From Actinomyces graevenitzii C83 (GTDB lineage Bacteria > Actinomycetota > Actinomycetes > Actinomycetales > Actinomycetaceae): a stretch of DNA of 64,000 nt. The notes under the pieces were generated by a model. The model worked only from the letters and a program-made list of their open reading frames with translations, made no database searches and was not told the origin of the DNA. Of the stretch, positions 29,559 to 37,736 are shown one piece after another. The DNA lies in assembly GCF_000239695.1 (NCBI RefSeq), contig NZ_JH470338.1, forward strand, positions 1,137,067 through 1,201,066. Direction: 5' to 3'. Made by a program: the position numbers and the translations under genes. Position 1 is the stretch's first letter; each line of letters starts with the position of its first letter.

Positions 29559-31073
29559 TCAGGCGCCCAGGTCACAGGTGATAGAGAAACCAGTAGACAG
29601 ATCCGTGATAGTCACCTGCACCGTAGAGGCAGACGAAACCACGTAACGCTCCTCAATCAGCGGGCCATTATCAATACGCTCCACCGCAACCTCAGCCAGG
29701 TCAACCCCCCGGTCCTCCTGCAGCTGACGAGTGAAGGGGAACAGCACCGTGCCAGCCGGGGAAACCTCACCCACGGGCACACCATAAGCGTCCGTCTCGG
29801 TGTACTCCACAAACCGGAAGTGACCCACATTGTGGGCAGCCTGGTAGGTACGCACCAAGCTCACATCCCCGCTAGGAGCCAGCGACAAGTCAGCACCCAG
29901 CAGCGGGTCAAAGCTAACTTCCTGACCGCCACGCATCTCACGGAACACACCCACGCCACGTGAAAGCTTGTCATACAGGGCGTAACCAGAGTCAGGGTCA
30001 GCCGCAATAGCCAAACCAATAGCGGTAGAAGCAGCCGTGTAGCTAGAACGGTGCACACGGTAGCCATAACGCTGCTTAAGGGCGCGAGTAATAGCCGGCA
30101 GGTGGGCGGCGCCACCAACCACATACAGGCCCGCAGTCTCAGTGGTGAGCGCAAACTTACCGCGCGCATTAACATGCACCAGCGGCTCCATGGCGGCAAA
30201 AGTACGCTCAATCAGCTCATCAATAGCCTCATAGAAAGCCTTAACCGGAACGCTCACGCTCTTACCCAGAGCCTCAACCGCCACCGAACGTGAGTTGGGG
30301 TTCAAAGACTCCTTAGCGATACGGCATTCATGCAGCAGCAGGTTCAACTCACGCGAGCTTAGCTGCTCGCGCTCGCGGCCCAGCTTGGCCAAAACCAGGT
30401 CAGCTAGGGCAGAGTCAAAGTCGTCACCACCGAGCTGGTTGTGACCATAAGAATCAATCACCTCGTGGCGTTTACCCTCGCAAGAAACCAGGGAGGCGTC
30501 AAAAGTGCCACCACCAAGGTCATAAACCAGTACGCGGGTGCGCTTGGAGTTAATGGTGGAGGCGTAACGCTGGGTATATTCAAAACCGGCAGCACTGGGC
30601 TCATTAATCATGGACAGCACCTGCCAGCCGCCACGTTCAAAAGCCTCAATAGTCATTAGGCGCTGACCGCTAAAAGCGTGGGCAGGAATACCAATTACCG
30701 CCTCCAGCGGTTCATTTTCACGCAGCGGGCTGATAGTGGAGGACTCGCGCACCTGCTGAGCCACATAAGCCAAAAAGCCGCTAACTAGCTCCATAATGGG
30801 GTAGCTGCGCTCCCCCAGGCTCACCTGGGTGTTGGGGGTGACGTCAACATCAGACAGCAGGCGTTTAATTGAACGCAGGAAATCGCCGCCAGTCAGGGCC
30901 ACGGCTTCAGCTTCAAAACCGTAGACAAGTTTGGCTCCATCCCAGGCCACTAAGGACGGAATGTAATCGATCCAGTCGCCTGCTTCATTGCCAAAACTGA
31001 CAACTGGGTAGTTGCCACGGTCCGCATAAGCGACGGTAGTGTGGGTGGTTCCAAAATCGACGCCGAATCTCAT
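29559..31073 (-). CDS. Hsp70-family ATPase with short C-terminal domain
   Basis: The first 370 residues are an actin-like Hsp70 nucleotide-binding domain. The phosphate-1 loop is GVDFGTTHTTVAYA (4-17), the phosphate-2 loop is VYDLGGGTFDASL (about 195-207), and an adenosine-site VVGGAAHLPAI lies near 318. The C-terminal 135 residues are short of a full DnaK substrate-binding domain plus lid. They look beta-rich (for example LSLAPSGDVSLVRTY), and the gene has no GrpE or DnaJ partner nearby. This is therefore a divergent Hsp70-like protein rather than the housekeeping DnaK. Its client is unknown. It lies 45 bases upstream of menA and could be co-transcribed with it. Confidence 0.85.
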   Translation of the reverse strand: MRFGVDFGTTHTTVAYADRGNYPVVSFGNEAGDWIDYIPSLVAWDGAKLVYGFEAEAVALTGGDFLRSIKRLLSDVDVTPNTQVSLGERSYPIMELVSGFLAYVAQQVRESSTISPLRENEPLEAVIGIPAHAFSGQRLMTIEAFERGGWQVLSMINEPSAAGFEYTQRYASTINSKRTRVLVYDLGGGTFDASLVSCEGKRHEVIDSYGHNQLGGDDFDSALADLVLAKLGREREQLSSRELNLLLHECRIAKESLNPNSRSVAVEALGKSVSVPVKAFYEAIDELIERTFAAMEPLVHVNARGKFALTTETAGLYVVGGAAHLPAITRALKQRYGYRVHRSSYTAASTAIGLAIAADPDSGYALYDKLSRGVGVFREMRGGQEVSFDPLLGADLSLAPSGDVSLVRTYQAAHNVGHFRFVEYTETDAYGVPVGEVSPAGTVLFPFTRQLQEDRGVDLAEVAVERIDNGPLIEERYVVSSASTVQVTITDLSTGFSITCDLGA

Positions 31074-31177
31074 GTGCCAAGCCTATGGCAGTGCAAAGAT
31101 TATAACCAATAGACGACACGCAAATGAGACGCAATATTGCCAGGTAGACATGGTTTAATACACCTTCTTATAAAAAC

Positions 31178-31225
31178 AAGCAGGTGGAGATTGAATCTAA
31201 CGATGCATTCAATCTCCACCTGCTT
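31178..31225 (-). terminator. Strong intrinsic terminator after tkt
   Basis: A perfect 19-base inverted repeat (arms 31178-31196 and 31207-31225, core GGTGGAGATTGAAT) with a 10-base loop is followed on the minus strand by GTTTTTAT. It is placed 70 bases past the tkt stop. Confidence 0.85.
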
Positions 31226-31295
31226 AGTGTTCAGGTCTAGAGTTCAACGCGTTTGACCGCGCTCTAAACCTGTTAGGTGTGTTTTAGGTGCGTGC

Positions 31296-33386
31296 TTAGG
31301 CGCGCGCCAGTGACTGCTTAGCCTTAGCCACCACGTTATCCACGGTGAAACCAAAGTACTCAAACAGCTCAGCGGGCGTAGCCGACTCGCCGTACTCATC
31401 AATGGCAATGATCTCGCCGGCGTCGCCAACCCATTCGCGCCAACCCATAGAGGAGGCAGCCTCCAGGGCCACGCGGGCCTTTACCTGGCTGGGTAGCACC
31501 GACTCGCGGTACTCGGCGTCCTGCGCGTGGAACCATTCCCAGCAGGGCACAGACACCACGCGGGTGGGGATACCTTCAGCTTCTAGAGCCTGGCGTGCCT
31601 CAACCGCCAAAGCCACCTCACTACCGGTAGCTAGCAGCAGCACCTGCGGCTTGGAGTTGCTGGCCTCAACCAGGGTGTAGGCGCCACGCAAAGTACCTTC
31701 AGCGGGAGCGAAGCCGCCCTGACTGCGGTCAAAGATCGGCAGGTTTTGACGCGACAGCACCAATCCGGTGGGGCTATCGCGGTGAGCCAAGGCGCCTAGC
31801 CAAGCCTGCACAGTTTCGTTGGCGTCAGCGGGGCGAACCACGTTTAGGCCAGGGATAACTCGCAGCGAAGCAATGTGCTCAATGGGCTGGTGGGTGGGGC
31901 CATCCTCACCCACGCCGATAGAGTCGTGGCTCCACACAAAGACGGTGGGTAGCTTCTGCAAAGCAGCCAGGCGTACAGCCGGGCGCATGTAGTCAGAAAA
32001 TACCAGGAAGGTACCGCCGTAGGCGCGGGTCAGCCCCGACTGCACAATACCGTTGAGCATGTTACCCATAGCGTGCTCGCGCACCCCGAAGTGGATAATG
32101 CGCCCGTAGGGGCCATTTTCCTCAGGGTTTAGTGAGCCTTCGGGTAGGAACTCGCTGGCACCAGCAATGTTGGTCATGTTGGAGCCGCCCAGATCAGCAG
32201 AGCCACCCCACAGCTCAGGCAGTGTGGAGGCGATAGCCGACAGGGTCTTGCCACTGGCTGCGCGGGTGGACAGGCTAGAGCCCGGCTCGAAAACCGGCAG
32301 GACGTCGTCGAGCTCAGCCGGCAGTAGGCCAGCACGTACTCGCTCTAGCAGCTCCAGGGCCTGCGGGTTAGCCTGCCCCCAAGCCTCAAAACGCTTATCC
32401 CAAGTGGCGTGCAGCGCAGCGCCACGCTGGCCAGCCTGGGTGCGGGTGTGTTCCAGCACCTGCTCCGGCAGAGCAAAACGCTCGTTGGGGTCTAGGCCAA
32501 GGTTCTGCTTGAGACCAGCCACCTCACTCTCACCTAGCTTGGCGCCGTGGGAGGAGGCACTACCCTGCTTGGTGGGGCACGGCCAGGCAATGATGGTGCT
32601 CAGGCGGATCAGTGAGGGACGCTTGGTTTCTGCGCGGGCAGCTTCTAGGGCCTCGTGCAGGGCCTTTACGTCCTCGTAGTAGCCGCCGTCACTGCCAGCA
32701 TTGCGCCAGTCCACGTGCGCAGTGTGCCAACCTTGAGCGGCAAAACGGGCCTCAACATCGTCGCGGAAAGCCAGAGCGGCGTCACCTTCAATGGTGATGG
32801 CGTTGTCGTCCCAGATAACGATCAGGTTGCCCAGCTCCTGGGTGCCCGCGAAGGAGGCGGCCTCAATGGTTACGCCTTCTTGCATACAGCCGTCACCGGC
32901 AATCACGTAGATGTTGTGGTCAAAAATTGACTCACCGGCAGGGGTGGCGGCGTCGTAGAGGCCATGCTCGCGGCGGGCAGCCGCAGCCATACCCACCCCA
33001 GCGGCAAAACCGGAGCCTAGCGGGCCAGTGGTAGCCTCCACACCCGGGGTGTGACCATATTCGGGGTGTGCAGGGGTTCGCGAGCCACGCTCACGCAGCT
33101 GCTCCAGATCGCTAACCTCCAGCCCGTAGCCAGCTAGCACCAGCTGCACGTACTGCATCACCGAGGCGTGCCCGGCACTGAGGATAAAACGGTCGCGTCC
33201 GAGCCAAGTGGGGCAAGCCGGGTCTACTCGCATCTCCTTCTGGTAGAGCAAGTAGGCCGCCGCCGTCAGGGAGATTGCAGCGCCCGGGTGTCCGGAGCCA
33301 ACCTTCTCCACGGCGTCTGCCGCCAGTGCCTTGCCAAACGCCACTGCACGCTCATCTAGCTCATTCCAGCTAAACGATTTAGTCAT
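31296..33386 (-). CDS. tkt: Transketolase
   Basis: Thiamine-diphosphate enzyme of the pentose phosphate pathway that moves two-carbon units between ketose and aldose phosphates. Motifs are KVGSGHPGAAISL, GPLGSGFAAGVGMA and the ThDP motif VIAGDGCMQEGVTIEA through WDDNAITIEGD. The second-domain block is WSHDSIGVGEDGPTHQPIEH. A 696-residue length is normal. ATG start with an AGG about 9 bases upstream. It lies 68 bases downstream of the FGGY kinase gene on the same strand and may be read through from it. This would place a ketopentose-phosphate consumer next to a sugar kinase. Confidence 0.95.
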   Translation of the reverse strand: MTKSFSWNELDERAVAFGKALAADAVEKVGSGHPGAAISLTAAAYLLYQKEMRVDPACPTWLGRDRFILSAGHASVMQYVQLVLAGYGLEVSDLEQLRERGSRTPAHPEYGHTPGVEATTGPLGSGFAAGVGMAAAARREHGLYDAATPAGESIFDHNIYVIAGDGCMQEGVTIEAASFAGTQELGNLIVIWDDNAITIEGDAALAFRDDVEARFAAQGWHTAHVDWRNAGSDGGYYEDVKALHEALEAARAETKRPSLIRLSTIIAWPCPTKQGSASSHGAKLGESEVAGLKQNLGLDPNERFALPEQVLEHTRTQAGQRGAALHATWDKRFEAWGQANPQALELLERVRAGLLPAELDDVLPVFEPGSSLSTRAASGKTLSAIASTLPELWGGSADLGGSNMTNIAGASEFLPEGSLNPEENGPYGRIIHFGVREHAMGNMLNGIVQSGLTRAYGGTFLVFSDYMRPAVRLAALQKLPTVFVWSHDSIGVGEDGPTHQPIEHIASLRVIPGLNVVRPADANETVQAWLGALAHRDSPTGLVLSRQNLPIFDRSQGGFAPAEGTLRGAYTLVEASNSKPQVLLLATGSEVALAVEARQALEAEGIPTRVVSVPCWEWFHAQDAEYRESVLPSQVKARVALEAASSMGWREWVGDAGEIIAIDEYGESATPAELFEYFGFTVDNVVAKAKQSLARA

Positions 33387-33454
33387 TCAAAAGTGCCTTT
33401 CTTATTATCCTGGCAAGCTACGGGCTTTATAGCACCCTATAAGCTTACTCTGGT

Positions 33455-35032
33455 TTAGTTCTTGGCGTTGGCGTTGAGGTGGTCAACCGTGGAGTGGATT
33501 TGCTCGCGTAGCGCCGGGTAACGCTCCATGTAGGTTTGGAAGTAGAACTGGTATTCCTCGTGGGCCTCGGGGTTGGGCTCAATGGTTTCAGTTACGTGCA
33601 CCATGTTCGCGGCGGTGTCCTCGATTGAGGAGTAGAACTCGCTACCTACCGCAGCCAGCATGCAAGAGCCCAGCACGACGGCGTCGCCCACTTCGGTCAG
33701 GGTGATGGGCACCCCGGTCACGTCCGCGTGCATCTGCATCCACTGACGCGACTTGGTTGCCCCACCGCAGGCCACCAGCTCCTTGGTTTCGATGCCGGCT
33801 TGGCGCAGCTTGAGTAGGTTGTGGGCGACGTCGTAGCACACGCCCTCCTCAATGGCCCGGTACAGGTGGGCGGCAGTGTGTCCCAGGGACAGACCAGAGA
33901 AGATACCGCGCGCCTTGGAGTCGGTGTAGGGAGTGCGGTTGCCCTGGAAGTATTCGTTGACGATTAGGCCATCGCAACCAATGGGCAGCTCATCAGCCTT
34001 ACGGTCCCACAGGTAATAGGGGCTCATGCCGGTAGCTTCAGCCTCAGCGGCAACGGCCCCGCCGAAGTTTTCCTTGAACCACTTGAGTACCGAACCGGAG
34101 GAGGAGATACCGCCTTCAACGGTGTACTGGCCGCGGATAACGCCGTCGGTGTAGGAGCCGAAGAAGCCTTCACCGTAGCCAGCCACCGCGCTTTGACCGG
34201 TGATTACGTGGGAAGAGCCGGTGATCAGGGCTAGCTTGCCGGGGCTGACCACACCCAAACCAATCTGGCCGGCCCAGGCGTCGGGCAGACCCTGAGCTAC
34301 CGGCGTGCCCGGCACTAGGCCCAGGTCGCGGGCGGCGACAGTGGACAGCTCGCCCACTAGTACACCCAGGTCGTTTACGGTTTCAGGGAGCTTGTCAAAG
34401 ACGTCGCCGGCACCCACGTGGGCGTAGAAGTCTTCCGGCCAGCCGCCGTGGTCACGGTTGTAGTACATGCGCAGGGCAGCGGAGTTGATGTTGACAGACC
34501 AGGTGCCGGTCAGGCGGTAGGTGAGCCAGTCGGGGGCGTCAACTAGGCGGTAGGCGGCGTCGTAAATATCGCGCTCGTTTTCACGTAGCCAGGCGGCCTT
34601 GAAGGGGTACCATTCGGCGGTTGCCGGCATGGTGCCACCGCCGTTGTATAGGCGCGCCCAGGAGTCTGAGGTCAGCGCCCGCTCTGCCTGCTCAGTGGCG
34701 CGCACATCCATCCACATGATGGCGTTACGTAGGGCGTTACCGTTTTTGTCCATGGGCACCACGGTCATGGTGGTGGCGTCATAGGAGATACCACCAATGG
34801 ACTGGGGCGGAATGTAGGCGTTGTCCATGGCTTTGCGGGTGGAGGCCATTAGTGCGTTCCACCAGTCGTCGGGCGACTGCTCAGCCCAGCCCGGACGCGG
34901 GTAGTGAGTCTTATAGGGGGTAGCTGCGAATGAAATCGGGTGGCCTTCTAGGTCAAAAATAGCCACGCGACATGATTCGGTGCCGAAATCAATACCCATT
35001 ACGAATGGGCCGTTAATGTTTACAAATGCCAT
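33455..35032 (-). CDS. FGGY-family carbohydrate kinase, substrate unknown
   Basis: ATP-dependent sugar or polyol kinase. The first actin-like domain opens with MGIDFGTESCRVAIFD and holds the catalytic region IMWMDVRATEQAE. The second domain contains GYGEGFFGSYTDG and LVACGGATKSRQWMQMHADV. The length of 525 residues and the RATEQ segment resemble ribulo/xylulokinase-like members rather than glycerol kinase. I placed the start at ATG 35032 (MAFVNING) because GGGAG lies 6 bases upstream; the reading frame is open for ten further codons. It follows the HAD, membrane-protein and RpiB genes on the same strand, suggesting it phosphorylates the imported sugar before or after isomerisation. Confidence 0.85.
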   Translation of the reverse strand: MAFVNINGPFVMGIDFGTESCRVAIFDLEGHPISFAATPYKTHYPRPGWAEQSPDDWWNALMASTRKAMDNAYIPPQSIGGISYDATTMTVVPMDKNGNALRNAIMWMDVRATEQAERALTSDSWARLYNGGGTMPATAEWYPFKAAWLRENERDIYDAAYRLVDAPDWLTYRLTGTWSVNINSAALRMYYNRDHGGWPEDFYAHVGAGDVFDKLPETVNDLGVLVGELSTVAARDLGLVPGTPVAQGLPDAWAGQIGLGVVSPGKLALITGSSHVITGQSAVAGYGEGFFGSYTDGVIRGQYTVEGGISSSGSVLKWFKENFGGAVAAEAEATGMSPYYLWDRKADELPIGCDGLIVNEYFQGNRTPYTDSKARGIFSGLSLGHTAAHLYRAIEEGVCYDVAHNLLKLRQAGIETKELVACGGATKSRQWMQMHADVTGVPITLTEVGDAVVLGSCMLAAVGSEFYSSIEDTAANMVHVTETIEPNPEAHEEYQFYFQTYMERYPALREQIHSTVDHLNANAKN

Positions 35033-35054
35033 CATTTGCTCCCTTGCGTTTAGT

Positions 35055-35077
35055 AATTGCATTTAAAAAATGCAATT
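35055..35077 (-). promoter_or_regulatory. Palindrome in the kinase leader
   Basis: Ten-base arms AATTGCATTT and AAATGCAATT, separated by three bases, lie 23 bases before the preferred kinase start. No T-run follows on the minus strand, so an operator or mRNA structure is more likely than a terminator. The half-site TGCAATT recurs before the membrane-protein gene at 37028-37034. No regulator gene is adjacent. Confidence 0.35.
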
Positions 35078-35112
35078 TGGTGGCGGGACTACCGTGTCCC
35101 TGGTTAATAGTC

Positions 35113-35153
35113 AGCCCGGTGACTTAGCTATTTAGCAAGGAATCCACCGGGCT
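35113..35153. terminator. Hairpin between the HAD and kinase genes
   Basis: Nine-base arms AGCCCGGTG (35113-35121) and CACCGGGCT (35145-35153) enclose a 23-base loop. The minus strand lacks a T-run after it, so it may attenuate or stabilise the transcript rather than end it. Confidence 0.3.
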
Positions 35154-35176
35154 TTATGAACCGGCGCGGTTAAGCG

Positions 35177-36028
35177 CTAGTCGTCTTCACTCCAGCCTAG
35201 CTGGGGCCAGTACTGTAGCGGGATAAGTTTGTCGATGCGATCGAGTATGTAGCGTGGGCGCTGATTTTCTGCACGCGCACGTACATCATCAAGAGTGGCC
35301 TCACCGGTGAGGGTCATAGCGCTGGCCATGCCGGTGTCTAGAGCCATTTGGATGTCGGTTTGTAGGCGGTCACCTACCATTACGCAGTTGGCTGGGTCCA
35401 CATCTAGACCCGCTAGTGAGGCGGTGAGCATCACCGGGTTTGGTTTGCCCAGGTTGGCTACGCATTTGGTACCGGTGCAGGCCTCAATGGCGGCGATAAT
35501 TGAGGCCGCATCCGGCTGGCCGTGTCCGCCCGGGAAGGGGCAGAAACGGTCTGGGTTGGTGGCAATCAGGATGGCCCGCTTGTAAAACCAGATGGCGTCG
35601 AAGGCGATCTGTAGCTTGCGGTATTCGAAGGTGCGGTCGTAGGAGGCGATAACCACATCAATTTCGCTGGGGTCTTCGCTGATCTTAAAACCGGCTTCGG
35701 TTAGGGCTCGCTTAAGTGGCTCTTCACTGATCGGATAGACGACGGCGTCGGGGTGGTTAGCTTGCAGCCAACGTACCGTGGTGACCACCGTGTTGACGAT
35801 TTCTTCAACCGGCGTCGGTAGCCCCAGTCGCGCCAACTTTTGCGCATATTCGGCCGGGTCTTTGGTGGGGTTGTTGGATAGGTAGCGCACGGGAATATTG
35901 CGTTCGTGCAGCTGCTCGATCATCCGTTTGGCACCGGGTAGGAGGTGGTCTCCTAGGTAGATGGTGCCGTCCATGTCAAAGATGTAGGCGGCGTAAAAGT
36001 CCGTGGGGGTTTTAACGACGTCGTCCAT
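35177..36028 (-). CDS. HAD-superfamily (NagD-like, class IIA) phosphatase
   Basis: The nucleophile motif FDMDGTIYLG (residues 17-26) opens the protein. SNNPTKDP (motif II, about residue 52) and the C-terminal VMVGDRLQTDIQMALDTGMAS (motifs III-IV, about 215-235) complete the active site. NLGKPNPVM supplies the conserved Lys. The cap insert between motifs II and III identifies class IIA, the group of NagD, p-nitrophenyl phosphatases and glycerol-phosphate phosphatases. The likely role is dephosphorylation of a sugar or polyol phosphate. Length 283 is typical. It starts 13 bases downstream of the membrane-protein gene and is probably co-transcribed. Confidence 0.85.
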   Translation of the reverse strand: MDDVVKTPTDFYAAYIFDMDGTIYLGDHLLPGAKRMIEQLHERNIPVRYLSNNPTKDPAEYAQKLARLGLPTPVEEIVNTVVTTVRWLQANHPDAVVYPISEEPLKRALTEAGFKISEDPSEIDVVIASYDRTFEYRKLQIAFDAIWFYKRAILIATNPDRFCPFPGGHGQPDAASIIAAIEACTGTKCVANLGKPNPVMLTASLAGLDVDPANCVMVGDRLQTDIQMALDTGMASAMTLTGEATLDDVRARAENQRPRYILDRIDKLIPLQYWPQLGWSEDD

Positions 36029-36041
36029 GACGGTTTACACC

Positions 36042-37010
36042 TTAGGCTCCAGCGATCTGGGCCGCCGCCATGAAGATGGTGGTGGTGGTCCAAATAGCGA
36101 TGGCCGGGGGGTCAATGTGGGTGTTACCACGGTCGTAGAACAGGCGGGCAGCAACTTCACCGATAACAGCACCGGTTAGACCACCCAGGGCACCGAGCAG
36201 CAGGTAGATCAAGCCCACGCCGTGACCGGGGGTGAGGCCCAGCACCGGGATGAACTGGGTTACAGCCAGACCACCGGTGATGGTCATGTGGTGGGTTACG
36301 GGCACATTGTGACCCAGGTTCAAGATCAAGATGCACAGGGCGGAGATGGCAAAACCAAATACCTGAGCGTTCTTGGCTTCAGCTAGAACCGGGAAGTGGT
36401 GGCTGAGCACCAGGGCGGCACCACCGAAAGCCATACCCCACATAACACCTAGAGTGATGAACTGTGAGGGCTTTTCCTGCCATTCGAGCCAGCGAGCGCC
36501 TTCGCGCGGCTTGAAGCCCTGCAGGGCCGGCTTGGAACCGAAGAGGGAGTCACCAAACATTAGGCGAGCCAAGATAGCGGAGATGAACACAGTGAAAGCA
36601 ACCGAGTCGGTGTGGTGGCCGAACCACGGGATCATCAGCACAAGCTTCTGCAAGATGGCGCCAAATACACCGAAGGCAGAACCAACCAGCCATACATCCG
36701 GCTTACCTAGGCCACTAAGCGGAGTAACAATGTCTTTACCGTCTTCCATATAGCCACGCTTAGCTGCATATGCCGAGGCTGCCGCACCACCAGCAAAACA
36801 TACGTGAGGGCCAAAGACGGGGCCAAAGGCAATGTAGTCCAGCACGTAGCTGTCCTTGGTGGCAACCATATAGCCTAGGCCGAATAGGGCCGATACGCCG
36901 GTGAACACGAATGCGTAGTTACCACCGACGCAGGCGCCGATAAAGCCACCTGCGATAGCGGCGATAATCCAGTACACAGAGATACCGGCGACCGCGAGGT
37001 CGAGATCCAT
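36042..37010 (-). CDS. Multi-pass membrane protein, family not recognised (candidate sugar permease)
   Basis: I do not recognise the family. The 322-residue protein has about 9-10 hydrophobic segments. A Gly-rich stretch GGFIGACVGGNYAFVFTG sits near the N-terminus, and a similar one, GALGGLTGAVIGEVAARLF, sits near the C-terminus, hinting at an internal repeat. Other features are IAFGPVFGPHVCFAGGAAAS, a cytoplasmic loop with KPALQGFKPREGARWLEW, and GHNVPVTHHMTITGGLAV with paired His. No ATP-binding partner, PTS domain or binding protein is present. The ATG has AAGGAG upstream. Its place between an RpiB-like isomerase and an HAD phosphatase suggests it moves the sugar this set metabolises; that is inference from context. 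Confidence 0.6.
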   Translation of the reverse strand: MDLDLAVAGISVYWIIAAIAGGFIGACVGGNYAFVFTGVSALFGLGYMVATKDSYVLDYIAFGPVFGPHVCFAGGAAASAYAAKRGYMEDGKDIVTPLSGLGKPDVWLVGSAFGVFGAILQKLVLMIPWFGHHTDSVAFTVFISAILARLMFGDSLFGSKPALQGFKPREGARWLEWQEKPSQFITLGVMWGMAFGGAALVLSHHFPVLAEAKNAQVFGFAISALCILILNLGHNVPVTHHMTITGGLAVTQFIPVLGLTPGHGVGLIYLLLGALGGLTGAVIGEVAARLFYDRGNTHIDPPAIAIWTTTTIFMAAAQIAGA

Positions 37011-37070
37011 TAATCTGCGCTCCTTATTGCAATTTCTGGGAGGTAGGTTACTTCGAGTGTGAAGTGCGGG

Positions 37071-37532
37071 TCATTCCCGGTTTAGACTGTAGTCGTCTAG
37101 GGCCGCAACTTTGGGGGCCGAGTGGGACGTTTCGTCAAATACGTATCCCAGCCACTCTTTAACCAAACGGCGAGCCAGTTCAATTCCAATTACGCGCTGG
37201 CCCAGGGTTAGCACCTGTGCGTTGTTGGAAAGCACTAAACGCTCAACAGAGAATGAATCGTGAGCCACTGAAGCACGGATTCCCGGCACGGTGTTGGCGG
37301 CCATCGCCATCCCCATACCAGTACCGCACACGATCAAGCCGCGATCGCCTTCACCGGCAGCAATTTTGCGGGCAACTGCCACCCCGATGTGCGGGTAATC
37401 AATGTCTTGTCCCGCATCAACACCTACGTCTATTACTTCGTCAACACGCGGATCTGCTTGCAGATCTGCTTTTAGACGTTCCTTGTATTCATATCCAGCG
37501 ATGTCAGCGCCGACAACTACTTTGAATCCCAT
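37071..37532 (-). CDS. RpiB/LacAB-family sugar-phosphate isomerase, variant active site
   Basis: Aldose-ketose isomerase fold of the RpiB family. The catalytic Cys69 and Thr71 are in VCGTGMGMAMAAN, and the ring-opening His91 is in VAHDS. The N-terminal motif that reads DHAG in typical RpiB is DIAG here (Asp10-Ile11), so a conserved His is missing. This points to a substrate other than ribose 5-phosphate, as in lactose- or tetrose-phosphate isomerases of the same family. The start at ATG 37532 has AAGGAGG 8 bases upstream; the frame stays open nine codons further. It is the first gene of the permease/HAD/kinase set. Confidence 0.82.
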   Translation of the reverse strand: MGFKVVVGADIAGYEYKERLKADLQADPRVDEVIDVGVDAGQDIDYPHIGVAVARKIAAGEGDRGLIVCGTGMGMAMAANTVPGIRASVAHDSFSVERLVLSNNAQVLTLGQRVIGIELARRLVKEWLGYVFDETSHSAPKVAALDDYSLNRE

Positions 37533-37736
37533 ATTTACAACCTCCTTGTCGCATACCACAGGTATAGCTAGTAGTAATAATTGCGGTTACTGCTTTGTAT
37601 ACAGCATCCAAAGGCTTGCTTAGCCCCTGACACAGTTTGCCTTGTTATCCCCTCTAAAAGCCAGTCAAATTGGGATATTGGGCACATCTGTGCAACGCCG
37701 GCCACAGCCTTAGCGATATTTCTTAATGCCTAGGCA

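Noticed and set aside
35113..35153. Full terminator splitting the HAD gene from the kinase gene
   Set aside because: No T-run follows on the minus strand and the loop is large, so I do not treat it as proof of separate transcripts.
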